Of a DNA stretch of 64,000 nucleotides, positions 18,623 through 27,638 are shown piece by piece. The stretch covers positions 295,321-359,320 of the forward strand of contig NZ_PYOG01000002.1 in the NCBI RefSeq assembly GCF_003026815.1, in the 5' to 3' direction. The notes under the pieces were generated by a model. It saw nothing but the letters and a program-made list of their open reading frames with translations. It was not told where the DNA came from and made no database searches. Each line of letters starts with the position of its first letter. The first letter of the stretch is position 1. The stretch comes from Photobacterium damselae (lineage in GTDB: Bacteria > Pseudomonadota > Gammaproteobacteria > Enterobacterales > Vibrionaceae). The translations under genes were made by a program, and so were the position numbers.

Positions 18623-20167
18623 TTATTGTTTATCGACTAAGTGGTAACTTGGCATTTGCTCGCCACTTAATACTCGAGGCAAACGTTGCATGACATCGGT
18701 ATTAACAGAAGCGTCGGCACCAAGCCAAGTGGTGTTCGTTCGAGATCCTTGCTCTTCATATTTAGCAATATCGGAAAGTTTAACCATATACCCTGTAATA
18801 CGAACTAAATCATTGCTGGCGACATTGGCAGTAAACTCTCTAAATCCAAGTTGGAAAGATCCTTTACACAATTGCATTAAAGCTTGCGGATTACCTTTAA
18901 TCGTCTGATCTATTGTTAAAATTTCACTTACACCAGAGTGATAGTATTGGTGTTGAGCAGCAAGAGACTGAATGTGCGTTACAGGGTCGGGTTCGTTACC
19001 GTAAGCAATACGGATCCCTGGCGTAACATTGTGATCACAGCTGATCCCTCCTTGTGAATGCAATAGAGCATGTCCTTGATAGCCATATTTGACCGGTGTT
19101 GAGGTTACAATGTCACTTAGTGCTGCAGAAATTTGAAGGCCAAGTTGATTGGCTTCATCGTCATATCCGTAAACCGCTTGTGAATTTTCTTTTGCAAGTA
19201 ACTCTGCGACGGCTTCAGCCATTCCATAGATACCAAACATCGGAGCAAAGCGCTCTGGATAGATAAGCTCTTCTTGTACTAAGAAACTGGATTCAAAAAA
19301 GTGTGATTCTTTATGTAAGAACTCGCAACGGGCATCAATCAGTTCAAACATGGTTTGGCAATAAGTAGGCAGGTCAGAAGCAAAAAATTCACGAATGCTA
19401 TTAGATTTTTTCGCAACTTCTTTAAGATTCATGCGAACTAATGTATTTGCACCGCCCGCGAGTGGAAGTGCATTGTAACAACTGACAATACCAAAACCTT
19501 GTTCATCAAAGGTCTGTTTGTGAATTGGGTAATTTGCGATATGTGGCTTACTGCATTCACAGATATTTTTTACTGCGAGCTCTAATAATGAGTCTGGAGT
19601 GATATCTGGGTCGTACATGAGAGTTAAGTTGGGTGCAACTTGTTTAAGCTCTGCGTCGATCTGCAAAATGGTTCGACAAACAATGTTATCTGTTGGCCCA
19701 ATATTTACATGCATAAAGGCATCGGGCAAGGTACGGTCGAGCATGATCCAAAAGCGTTTTAGCTTCTTATATAGCTCATCTGTTGAGACATCTTGTGTAT
19801 AAGGAAGCAACATTTCATCAAGTTGACCAAGATAGACCGGGTAATTAGTCACTGATGGTACGTGATGATAGATAATGGTTAACGCATTTAATGCATCATC
19901 AAGATCTTCTGCTGGTGGAAGTTGGAGATAAATAGAGCCATTGGTTAAAAATTTACTATAGTCAGGTAGAACATAACGAGGCTTAAAAGGAGCATGCCCT
20001 TCAAACATGTCACAAATAATGCCGTCAGCCATCGCTTTTTCAACCTCTGCTGAAATAGCGGGGTACTCAATAGCGCTATCTGCTTCTAATGAAAGGAAAA
20101 GTGTTTTTTGTTTCGGCGTTAAACGAGGGTCTGTTGCGATTTTTTTGAATTTATCAGAAAAATTCAT
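18623..20167 (-). CDS. yjjI: YjjI-family glycine radical enzyme (DUF3029)
   Basis: A 514-residue protein of the YjjI family, an orphan glycyl-radical enzyme group with no established substrate. Near the C-terminus RITGYM supplies the R-x-x-G-Y glycyl-radical motif. It is much shorter than pyruvate formate-lyase (about 760). Its dedicated activase YjjW follows 22 bases downstream, so the pair forms an anaerobic two-gene operon. No clear FNR box was seen upstream. Confidence 0.9.
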   Translation of the reverse strand: MNFSDKFKKIATDPRLTPKQKTLFLSLEADSAIEYPAISAEVEKAMADGIICDMFEGHAPFKPRYVLPDYSKFLTNGSIYLQLPPAEDLDDALNALTIIYHHVPSVTNYPVYLGQLDEMLLPYTQDVSTDELYKKLKRFWIMLDRTLPDAFMHVNIGPTDNIVCRTILQIDAELKQVAPNLTLMYDPDITPDSLLELAVKNICECSKPHIANYPIHKQTFDEQGFGIVSCYNALPLAGGANTLVRMNLKEVAKKSNSIREFFASDLPTYCQTMFELIDARCEFLHKESHFFESSFLVQEELIYPERFAPMFGIYGMAEAVAELLAKENSQAVYGYDDEANQLGLQISAALSDIVTSTPVKYGYQGHALLHSQGGISCDHNVTPGIRIAYGNEPDPVTHIQSLAAQHQYYHSGVSEILTIDQTIKGNPQALMQLCKGSFQLGFREFTANVASNDLVRITGYMVKLSDIAKYEEQGSRTNTTWLGADASVNTDVMQRLPRVLSGEQMPSYHLVDKQ

Positions 20168-20311
20168 AATGTATTCCCAGAAAGTCCTTATGTTCTCTAT
20201 GGACTAATCTATCGTGAATAATCATTTTCCAGAAGTGAAAAACAGTCAATGGTATATTTCCTTTTTAGAAATCCAGTGTTGGACTTTACACCCACGTAAA
20301 AAGAGATATAT

Positions 20312-20548
20312 ATGAAAAAAATAATTTTATTTTCAATTGGTTGCGTAGCTATTTTAGCAGGTTGTGCTGCTGAACCTAAAGTGACAAAGGCTGATATGGC
20401 AAATCCGGCTTCACAATATTGTGTGCAGCAAGGCGGTAAAGTTGTCATGAATAAGGAGCCAAGTGGCGTAGTAGGTTATTGTCATTTACCTAATGGGAAT
20501 GTGGTAGAAGAGTGGTCTTTATATAAAGTCGCTAACCCAAGTGAATAG
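20312..20548 (+). CDS. DUF333-domain lipoprotein
   Basis: A 78-residue exported lipoprotein. The signal peptide ends in the lipobox LAGC (Cys at about 18). The mature part ANPASQYCVQQGGKVVM…GVVGYCHLPNGNVVEEWSLY is the DUF333 fold found in small haemolysin-inhibitor-like lipoproteins. Cys residues in SQYC and GYC may form a disulfide. Function unknown. It stands alone, divergent from yjjI. The gap 20549-20922 downstream is AT-rich and shows no gene. Confidence 0.82.
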   Translation: MKKIILFSIGCVAILAGCAAEPKVTKADMANPASQYCVQQGGKVVMNKEPSGVVGYCHLPNGNVVEEWSLYKVANPSE

Positions 20549-20922
20549 TCGTGTTTAAAAATTAATCTTATAAGGTGTTTTTTTAACCATTATTGATTAA
20601 CTTGTAAAAAAAGATTAATAAGCATAAATTAAACACCATTTTTTAAAGCTTTAAAAAATTACGTTTTAAATCAATGTCTTTGTCAAACTTTTGACGTTTA
20701 TTGTCGAGATAATAAAAGTGAAGAGTAAAATTTTATGGCTGAAGTTCAATGATTTGGATTGTAACTACGACAAATATTTGTCTAAATATGTATGAAAGAT
20801 ATGCCAAGCCAGCAAAATAAAAGTTTCGCGATACACTCGTTTTTATGCTATTTTTTGCACTCAACAGTTTCATATATGTTGGCATTTTGTATTGTTTTTA
20901 ATAGGTAAGGATTCGCTTGACG

Positions 20923-22689
20923 ATGTTAAATCATAAGCGTGTTGTCACTCAGCGAGCAGGTAAATTACTTGCGCTTTCACTTGTATTTCCAGGCAGTGCT
21001 TTTGCTACAGAAGCGTTTACGCCTGTTACTACAAATGAGAGTTCAACAGCAGTTACAGCTCCAGAGGTATCAGCAGCACCACAAGTCTCTGAAGAACGCC
21101 CAGCACCACTTACACAAGGTAATGTAAACTGGTCATATTTGGATAATGCAAATATTCACAGTACGAAGACTTTATGTGTAACTGCAGTTTCTAATGTCTG
21201 TTTTACTCAGTCAATTGAACAAGCATACGTAGATAATAAGTTTTATCCACTATGGGAGGAGGCTTCTCTACGTAAAGAATTTGAACAGCAATTACAGGCT
21301 GTTGTTGATTCTGGTCTTCTTCCGGGTATGGATCAGCGTTTACAGGAACTTCGTAATTTAGAGCAGCATAAAGATATGCGCGCTTATGATCTGTTGGCTA
21401 CGGATACTTACTTTGTTTATCAGGCATTTGAGCAGTACATCAAGACTCATCGCAACCAACTGTTTACAACAAAGCCAATTAATATGAGCAAAGAGATGTC
21501 TTCTTATGTATCTAATGAGAAGGCATTTCCGATGACTCTTGCTCGTCTTGAGCAACAGCGTCCGGCAAACGTTAATTTTGAAGCAACCATGCAAGCTATT
21601 GCTAAGTTTCAAGCGCTAGAGCCGAACCCACTAAAAGCAAGTTATCTTCCTGCTGTTTACCGTAAAGGGGACCGTATTCCTCATGGTAAAGCGGTTGCTC
21701 GTGTGCTTTATGATCTAGGCGATCTGGACCAAGCTAATTACGATAAATTAATGGCAGCAAAATCGATCAGTAATACTGGTGTGATGAATGATGCGATTAA
21801 ACATTTCCAGAAACGCTATGGGCTATCAGCTGATGGTATTATTGGTAAGTCAACCGCACAACAACTAGCCATTCCTTATGGTGAACTTGCGCGCCGTTTG
21901 GCCTTGAATATGCAGCGCGCAAATGTGATTGCACCATTTGCTAAAGATAAAGCGCACATTCTGGTTAACATCCCTGACTACATGCTAAAAGTTTATGAGA
22001 ATGGCAAAGTCGTATTTGATTCGAAAGTAATCGTTGGCCGTGAGAGTCGCCCAACCAATCTATTTTCATCAAGCATTAATACAATGGTGGTTAACCCGTA
22101 TTGGAATGTGCCAATTACCATTAAGCAGAAAGATGTTATTCCAAAGGCTAAGCGTAACCCTGGTTATCTAGCCGCTCACAATATTAAAGTGATCAATAGC
22201 TGGCGTGATCGTACAGAAATCCCAGTGAGTAGCATTAATTGGTCTGCGGTAAATCCAAAATCATTCCCACATGAGTTCCAACAAGGACCTGGTCCTCATA
22301 ACTCACTGGGTATGGTTAAATTCTTAATGCCAAATGATTATGCGATTTTCTTACATGATACGCCTGCTCGCGGTCTATTCAGTAAGACAAAACGTGATCT
22401 AAGCTCTGGTTGTGTTCGTGTTGCACGAGCGCACGATCTAGCTGATTTTGTATTAGATTACCAGAATCGTCCATCAATGCGCACATTTGATAGTATGCGT
22501 AAAGACAAAGGGCAAGATACCGTAAGTTTATCTCGTCGTATTGGAGTTGATTTTGTCTACCTAACTGGTTGGGTAAACCAAGATGGTCAAGTTCAAATGC
22601 GTGAAGATATCTATAACTACGACACGCCATCTGGTAAGAAGATTCAGTCAAAATTTATTACGATGAAAGACTTTAATCATCGTCGTTAA
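20923..22689 (+). CDS. ldtD: L,D-transpeptidase of the YcbB/LdtD type
   Basis: A 588-residue periplasmic enzyme making 3-3 crosslinks in peptidoglycan. It has an N-terminal signal peptide (LLALSLVFPGSAFA), a Scaffold region, a PG_binding_1 domain (IKHFQKRYGLSADGIIGKST, about 285-310) and a YkuD catalytic domain with FLHDTPARGLF and SSGCVRV (nucleophile Cys near 497). The size and domain order match E. coli LdtD/YcbB (615). ATG 20923 is chosen over TTG 20917 for its better distance from TAAGGA. A strong terminator follows. Confidence 0.9.
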   Translation: MLNHKRVVTQRAGKLLALSLVFPGSAFATEAFTPVTTNESSTAVTAPEVSAAPQVSEERPAPLTQGNVNWSYLDNANIHSTKTLCVTAVSNVCFTQSIEQAYVDNKFYPLWEEASLRKEFEQQLQAVVDSGLLPGMDQRLQELRNLEQHKDMRAYDLLATDTYFVYQAFEQYIKTHRNQLFTTKPINMSKEMSSYVSNEKAFPMTLARLEQQRPANVNFEATMQAIAKFQALEPNPLKASYLPAVYRKGDRIPHGKAVARVLYDLGDLDQANYDKLMAAKSISNTGVMNDAIKHFQKRYGLSADGIIGKSTAQQLAIPYGELARRLALNMQRANVIAPFAKDKAHILVNIPDYMLKVYENGKVVFDSKVIVGRESRPTNLFSSSINTMVVNPYWNVPITIKQKDVIPKAKRNPGYLAAHNIKVINSWRDRTEIPVSSINWSAVNPKSFPHEFQQGPGPHNSLGMVKFLMPNDYAIFLHDTPARGLFSKTKRDLSSGCVRVARAHDLADFVLDYQNRPSMRTFDSMRKDKGQDTVSLSRRIGVDFVYLTGWVNQDGQVQMREDIYNYDTPSGKKIQSKFITMKDFNHRR

Positions 22690-22709
22690 TTTAAATGAAT
22701 AATTAAATA

Positions 22710-22746
22710 AAAAAGACCAACTCAATGAAGTTGGTCTTTTTTTTCT
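22710..22746 (+). terminator. Terminator of ldtD
   Basis: AAAGACCAAC pairs with GTTGGTCTTT around a 7-base loop, followed by a T-tract. Confidence 0.9.
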
Positions 22747-22808
22747 TTTAAAAACGACGACTTATTGTAGGGTAGTCGCGGTTATTACTAACTTTTTTAG
22801 CATTACCC

Positions 22809-23783
22809 TTAATGGTGTCCAGCTGCTGGTTTATCTTCAACTTTAACTTGGTTACGTGTTTTCCAAAGAGAACCAACAATTGCAGCGGTAATGGTTAATG
22901 CGATAACACAAAGAGAAACAGCGGTTGGAATTGCCCATGCGGTTCCTACCAGTAGCATCTTCACACCAATGAAGCTCAAGATGAAAGCCAAAGCAACACG
23001 TAGATAGCAGAAGCGAGTCAACATTCCTTCTAGAACAAAGTACAGAGAACGTAGACCTAATAACGCAAATACGTTTGCTGTGTACACTAAGAACGGTTCT
23101 CTAGTCACGGCAAAAATAGCTGGAATAGAATCGAGCGCGAACATCACGTCAGTCAGTGCGATTACCGCCACAACAACAAGAAGTGGGGTTGCCAACCATC
23201 CTTTTTTATCTTTCACGAACATTTTCTGTTCTTGATAATCATCGGTTACACGGAAGAAGCGTTTCACGACACGAACAGGCAATGAGTTTGAGAAGTCTTC
23301 AGGCTCTTCGTCACCTTCTTTCCATAATTTAAAGCCAGTATAAAGAAGGAAAGCTGCAAAGATATATAGCACCCAGTGGAATTGATCCAGTAGTTCAGCA
23401 CCAACTGCAATCATAAAGCCACGAAGAATCAACGCACCAACAACACCTAGCATAAGTACACGAGGACGGAGGCGTTCAGGCACCATAAATTGACCAAAGA
23501 TAAGCGCAAATACGAATAAATTATCAACGCTTAATGATTTCTCAAGAAGGTAACCTGTTAAAAATGCAGTTGTTGCTTGTGCATTTGTGTAGGTGCTATC
23601 TGGAGCCATCAGAGGCCAATAGTGGTAAATAAAAACGCTAAATAGCAATGCTAAAACAACCCAGAACAAACTCCATATAGCCGCTTTCTTAATAGAAACA
23701 GCACCACCACGAGTTTGGTATAAATCTAAAGCTAGCATTAACACTGTTAGAACAGCGAACCCTTCATAACTAAAAAGGCTCAT
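22809..23783 (-). CDS. TerC-family integral membrane protein (Alx-like)
   Basis: A 324-residue protein with about nine membrane spans. Family signatures are GYLLEKSLSVDNLFVFALIF and ALTDVMFALDSIPAIFAVT, whose acidic residues are thought to handle metal. TerC/Alx proteins export Mn2+ or support metalation of secreted proteins. The start at 23783 (MSLFSYEGF) follows AAGGAG; a longer frame from 23825 lacks a ribosome site. A yybP-ykoY riboswitch lies directly upstream, as in E. coli alx, which supports a manganese role. The histidine-tipped C-terminus (AAGHH) may also bind metal. Confidence 0.9.
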   Translation of the reverse strand: MSLFSYEGFAVLTVLMLALDLYQTRGGAVSIKKAAIWSLFWVVLALLFSVFIYHYWPLMAPDSTYTNAQATTAFLTGYLLEKSLSVDNLFVFALIFGQFMVPERLRPRVLMLGVVGALILRGFMIAVGAELLDQFHWVLYIFAAFLLYTGFKLWKEGDEEPEDFSNSLPVRVVKRFFRVTDDYQEQKMFVKDKKGWLATPLLVVVAVIALTDVMFALDSIPAIFAVTREPFLVYTANVFALLGLRSLYFVLEGMLTRFCYLRVALAFILSFIGVKMLLVGTAWAIPTAVSLCVIALTITAAIVGSLWKTRNQVKVEDKPAAGHH

Positions 23784-23805
23784 TTTTTTCTCCTTCCAAA
23801 CGAAT

Positions 23806-23849
23806 GCGGAAGGTGGGACCAGCAAATAGGGCTCACCATGACCTTCCGC
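23806..23849 (-). promoter_or_regulatory. Hairpin between riboswitch and TerC start (possible expression platform)
   Basis: GCGGAAGGT and ACCTTCCGC flank a 26-base loop. The hairpin ends 22 bases before the start codon. It may be the switching element that controls ribosome access or read-through; this is inferred from position only. Confidence 0.45.
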
Positions 23850-23904
23850 ACATTACTAAGCTTGTCTGCATAACAGCTACAGACAAGTACACGCAAAACG
23901 CGTG

Positions 23905-24020
23905 TTAATGGCGTTGGTCTCGTCAAAGTTACTAATAATTAATAACTCTCGACTGCCGGAAGCATTAAGCTTCGAGATGACGACAGGCGAACAGTGGTGA
24001 CTACTCCCCAAGCAGCTTAA
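23905..24020 (-). ncRNA. yybP-ykoY manganese riboswitch upstream of the TerC gene
   Basis: Read on the minus strand, the leader starts CTTGGGGAGTAG (24012-24001), the conserved 5' element of the family. GTCGTCATCTCG follows, and GACGAGACC (23924-23916) lies near the 3' side. This matches the leader type in front of E. coli alx and mntP, which senses Mn2+ (and pH). An additional perfect stem (CTTGTCTG/CAGACAAG, 23861-23887) follows. The fold was judged by eye. Confidence 0.8.
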
Positions 24021-24025
24021 TTGTA

Positions 24026-24554
24026 TTCCTGAGAGTGTTTATTCGCTAGTAAAAAAACAGCAAAGAGAAATAAAATTAAAAATACACTATGTTTTGAGCT
24101 AAAATCTGAATTAAATGCTATTGAGGTAAAAAAATAATACCCATCTTGGTATGAATAATAAACGCTTAGGGAACTTTTATGATTGTAAGTAATTCTTTAA
24201 TTACTAAAAAGTAAACTATAACATTTACATTTTTATTTAATAATAATAACTCATTAATTCAATTAGTTATATTACTGATTTTTTTATTCCTGATGGGTTT
24301 TGATTTGTTTTATAGTTAAAGATATTAATAATCAAATGGTTATAGTAATGGTTCTTTATTTGTTAATTTATTGTTTTTATTAAAATTTTTTGTGTTATTT
24401 TTCAAGTTATTTCGAGATCAAGAGCATAATTTCACAAATTGGATCTCTCACTAAAAAATAAGCCGAGTAGTATTATTAGCGTAATGAGCATGGATGCATA
24501 ATCTAAGAAAGAGAGATTGTGTGGCTCAAGCGTCATAAGTTGGAAGGAGCTTAT
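24026..24554. other. AT-rich intergenic region
   Basis: About 530 bases upstream of the riboswitch and of the next gene. Strongly AT-rich with several T-runs. No ORF, hairpin or repeat was recognised beyond the promoters that both divergent genes must have. Confidence 0.6.
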
Positions 24555-24938
24555 ATGGATTCGGTTATGGAACAACCACCTCAAAGAAAAATACTGTTTA
24601 GCTATACTAACTTTTTAGCAAATAGTAACCCCAAGAGCATCACGTTTATTGAGGCATTCAAAGAGCTAATTTCAACATTTGAATGTGTTCGTCAACATAT
24701 CAATATTGATGAATTTGATACGCTAGCCGGTAAAGTATTATCAACGAATGCAAGTGATGTAATGAACTTATCACGGCTCGTTGAGCTTGCCAGAGAAGCA
24801 GATCTCGATGAATTAGTAATAACTATGCCGTATGGACTCGATGAGGCTCAGCTTAATGAAATAGAAGCGTTAGCTCAATGTCGAATTCATCTCCAAGATG
24901 ATGATAAAGAAAATATTATTATCTATTTGACTGATTAA
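24555..24938 (+). CDS. Hypothetical protein
   Basis: A 127-residue acidic soluble protein, probably cytoplasmic (no signal peptide or membrane span). ATG at 24555 is chosen because GGAAGGAG stands just upstream; the frame could start at GTG 24519. No domain is recognised. The helical, acidic C-terminus (HLQDDDKENIIIYLTD) suggests a small regulatory or adaptor protein, but that is weak. It stands alone between the TerC leader and an antiporter gene of opposite strand. Confidence 0.6.
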   Translation: MDSVMEQPPQRKILFSYTNFLANSNPKSITFIEAFKELISTFECVRQHINIDEFDTLAGKVLSTNASDVMNLSRLVELAREADLDELVITMPYGLDEAQLNEIEALAQCRIHLQDDDKENIIIYLTD

Positions 24939-24944
24939 TTATCC

Positions 24945-24968
24945 TGTATTTTGAAGTCACTTGGGCAT
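24945..24968 (-). repeat. Dispersed intergenic repeat ACCCAAGTNACTTCAA, copy 1
   Basis: On the minus strand ATGCCCAAGTGACTTCAAAA matches the copy at 31189 (ATACCCAAGTGACTTCAAAA) in 19 of 20 positions, and a related copy lies at 29106. Vibrio genomes carry many such intergenic units. Confidence 0.7.
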
Positions 24969-24980
24969 AAATATAGAGAA

Positions 24981-25012
24981 TAAAAAAAGAGGCCCAATTA
25001 TGAGCCTCTTAT
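24981..25012 (-). terminator. Terminator of the APC antiporter gene
   Basis: AAGAGGC pairs with GCCTCTT. On the minus strand it is followed by TTTTTTTA. Confidence 0.75.
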
Positions 25013-25034
25013 TTGTTTTACTACCAAACAATCT

Positions 25035-26441
25035 TTAAATCATGCCTTGCCACAACATACCTACAGCAACAAATGCCGCAACTGTTAGCATACTTGCTGC
25101 AACCATTTCTTTGCCGATAAATGGCTTTAAACCTTGCTCTCGTTTTGCTTTTACATAAAACATAAGTCCAGGAAGGTACAGTAGGGCAGATAACAGTAAA
25201 TGCTCTAGGCCTGATGCATATAATAACCATAGTCCGTAAATGGTGGCACATACGCCAACAACCATTAAACTTCCGCGATCCTTTTTCTCAATGGCTAAAC
25301 GTAAAGTATAAGCACCAACAAAGAAGTAAGGGACTAAGATCATCTCAGATGCAATATTAAGTAAGCTATCGTATGTGCCACCAGCAAATACAACGGCAAA
25401 CAATGAGATCTGAATACAAATATTGGTTAATCGAAGTGAACGTACAGGAGTGCCTGCCGCGTTTTGTTCTTGATATGCTTTAGGGAACATGCCTTCTTTA
25501 GCGGCAATAAACGGTGCTTCAGAAGCTAAAACTGTCCAGCTTAAATAAGCCCCTGTTACAGACACAATTAAGCCAATCGCAATGATGAGTCCACCCCAAG
25601 GGCCAAGTATCTGATTAAGCACTTGTGCCATTGAAGGGTTCTTCATTGCTGCAAGCTCTGGCGTGGTAATAACACCCATTGAGAACAGAGTAACAAAAAC
25701 ATAAATCGATAGAGCAGTCAGTAAGCCTAGAATTGTGGCTCGACCAATATCTCGACGATCACGTGCGCGACCAGAAACAACAACGGCACCTTCTACACCA
25801 ATAAATACCCATACAGTGATAAGCATGGTGCTTTTTACTTGAGACAGTAAACCGTGTTCATCACCAAAATGTACGCCAGTGAAATCTAAGGTAAAAGTAT
25901 GCCACTTAAATGCAATCATGGTACAAATGATAAAGAGTACCATTGGAATCAATTTTGCGATTGTAGTGATCGAGTTTATTACTGCCGCTGTTTTTACCCC
26001 TCGAAGTACGAGAGCGTGAACTGCCCATACTACGATGGAAGAACAGACAACAGAGAGCCAGGTATTTCCCTCACCGAATAACACCATATCTGGTTTGTCA
26101 AAGAACATACCAAGGGTACTAAATACAATAACAAGGTAAGAGACATTAGCCAGCATTGCACTTAGCCAATAACCCCAAGCAGAACAAAATCCGACAAAAT
26201 TGCCGAAACCAGCCTGTGCGTATCCGAAAACACCACTCTCTATTTCGGGTTTTAATTGGCATAGATGCTGAAATGATAAAGCGAGGAAAATCATTCCAAT
26301 ACCAGTAATTGTCCAGCCGATAATCACAGCAGCAGGACTTGCAACAGCAGCCATATTTTGCGGCAGGCTAAAAACACCTGCACCAATCATTGAGCCAACG
26401 ACGAGAGCGCTTAACGCACCTAATCCAAGCTTATTATCCAC
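25035..26441 (-). CDS. APC-superfamily basic amino acid antiporter (ArcD/YdgI-like)
   Basis: A 468-residue protein with about twelve membrane spans. The N-terminus LSALVVGSMIGAGVFSLPQN carries the GS-x-IG-x-G substrate-backbone motif of APC transporters. IGVEGAVVVSGRARDRRDIG matches the arginine:ornithine antiporter subgroup (ArcD, YdgI). It would exchange arginine for ornithine or a similar pair. No arc genes are adjacent, though an agmatinase gene lies about 29 kb away. The start is GTG. Confidence 0.82.
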   Translation of the reverse strand: MDNKLGLGALSALVVGSMIGAGVFSLPQNMAAVASPAAVIIGWTITGIGMIFLALSFQHLCQLKPEIESGVFGYAQAGFGNFVGFCSAWGYWLSAMLANVSYLVIVFSTLGMFFDKPDMVLFGEGNTWLSVVCSSIVVWAVHALVLRGVKTAAVINSITTIAKLIPMVLFIICTMIAFKWHTFTLDFTGVHFGDEHGLLSQVKSTMLITVWVFIGVEGAVVVSGRARDRRDIGRATILGLLTALSIYVFVTLFSMGVITTPELAAMKNPSMAQVLNQILGPWGGLIIAIGLIVSVTGAYLSWTVLASEAPFIAAKEGMFPKAYQEQNAAGTPVRSLRLTNICIQISLFAVVFAGGTYDSLLNIASEMILVPYFFVGAYTLRLAIEKKDRGSLMVVGVCATIYGLWLLYASGLEHLLLSALLYLPGLMFYVKAKREQGLKPFIGKEMVAASMLTVAAFVAVGMLWQGMI

Positions 26442-26721
26442 AGTAGAATCCGAGTTTAAAAACTATAACGCGGGGGATTATAGAGCATTTTCTTAAAACA
26501 TCCTGTGCGAATTCATACTTTCTGAGATTAATCATACCAATTAATCACCAAAGTGGGGTCTTCATTGTGATGGATCAAAAAACATATGAATCGTCAATAT
26601 TTCTAACATTTTGATTTATATGTGCATATATTAGAAAGTTATCTTAATTTTTGTGCATATTTTTTCATAATGCGCGTTTGGGTTTAATATTTTGCTGAAA
26701 TCTAAGAAATAGAAAATATTA

Positions 26722-27189
26722 TTAGTGAAAAGTATGCGTATTTTTAGACGTATTGCGTACAACAAACGCAGTACTATGACCTTTAACTGTCGCATCACAA
26801 ATCGATTGGGTCTGAAAATCTGAGATATCACCATTAGCAATGACCGCGCTACAGTTTCCTGTACGTAACGCTTTCACCATCAAATCATGATCTGTCATGC
26901 CTCTTTTATTTTTTAGGACTAGGATCTTCTTTATATCTATTCCCGCTTGAATCATTAGCTCTTTATCTAGCAATGCGTCCTGACCAAGAAACATAATCCA
27001 GCGGTTTTCAGCACTTGCTTGTTTTAATAAGCGTAATAAATAAGCCAGTTGTGTTTGTTGCTCGTCGCAAAAAGAGACTGCAATAGGACAGCTAACAGCG
27101 AGAGTGGTTAATGAAGAATGAGTTGCTGTTGTGGTCTTATAAGCTTGAGAAACGGTAACCGAGTGAATTGCTGTAGATAAAGCGGCCAT
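26722..27189 (-). CDS. sulA: SOS cell division inhibitor SulA
   Basis: A 155-residue protein. The core matches enteric SulA: RWIMFLGQDALLDKELMIQA, then MVKALRTGNCSAVIANGDIS, the FtsZ-binding region. SulA blocks FtsZ polymerisation after DNA damage. The ATG at 27189 follows GGAG by 7 bases. A perfect LexA box lies 40 bases upstream. The 280-base gap after its end shows no clear terminator. No lon-sensitive tail could be judged, but the C-terminus ends NTHTFH, a His end as in E. coli SulA (NLYH). Confidence 0.88.
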   Translation of the reverse strand: MAALSTAIHSVTVSQAYKTTTATHSSLTTLAVSCPIAVSFCDEQQTQLAYLLRLLKQASAENRWIMFLGQDALLDKELMIQAGIDIKKILVLKNKRGMTDHDLMVKALRTGNCSAVIANGDISDFQTQSICDATVKGHSTAFVVRNTSKNTHTFH

Positions 27190-27228
27190 GTTGCTCTCCA
27201 AATCAAAACTAGTGGTTATTTATACATG

Positions 27229-27244
27229 CTGTATGTCTATACAG
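27229..27244 (-). promoter_or_regulatory. LexA (SOS) box of sulA
   Basis: CTGTATGTCTATACAG is an exact CTGT-N8-ACAG site with AT-rich spacer, 40 bases before the sulA start. Confidence 0.92.
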
Positions 27245-27448
27245 TAGTTTTTAATTGATAGGGTTGCAAGCATTTTTTACGCTAAGTTGACAAGGTAGGC
27301 AAAAAATCTGATGTGAGTATTAGAATATTTTGTGTATAACCTGTTGATTTGTAAGTGTATTTTATTTGTCATTAGCCACTATTTCTTAACCCTTTAAATT
27401 ATACTGGTTTAAAAAGTTTGCATTTAAAAATAGATCCCGCTCACACTG

Positions 27449-27568
27449 TATACAGTGGTTTATACAGTGGTTTATACAGTGGTTTATACAGTGGTTTATA
27501 CAGTGGTTTATACAGTGGTTTATACAGTGGTTTATACAGTGGTTTATACAGTGGTTTATACAGTGGTT
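27449..27568. repeat. Ten perfect tandem copies of a 12-bp unit (minisatellite)
   Basis: TATACAGTGGTT is repeated ten times without a mismatch (120 bases). The first copy forms a 14-base palindrome with the preceding CACTG (27445-27458). The unit differs by one base from TATACAGTAGTT at the sulA LexA box (27238-27249). Perfect identity implies recent expansion or slippage. Translated in one frame it gives (YSGL)10, but no gene is supported there. It lies 70 bases upstream of the next gene. Confidence 0.97.
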
Positions 27569-27638
27569 TGAGCACCCTGAAAAATATACTGAAACCTAAT
27601 CTCGAATTATTTGATATATTGAGTTAAAAGAGGATTGA

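Noticed and set aside
20168..20311. FNR box before yjjI
   Set aside because: No TTGAT-N4-ATCAA-like sequence convincing enough to call.
27446..27461. Additional LexA box in the repeat array
   Set aside because: CTGT and ACAG are only 2 bases apart (CTGTATACAG), not the required 8.
27449..27568. Possible CRISPR array
   Set aside because: The 12-bp units are directly adjacent, with no spacers and no cas genes nearby.
27418..27627. A 69-codon ORF encoding (YSGL)10
   Set aside because: No ribosome site, and the frame exists only because a 12-bp repeat has no stop; flanking codons are not protein-like.
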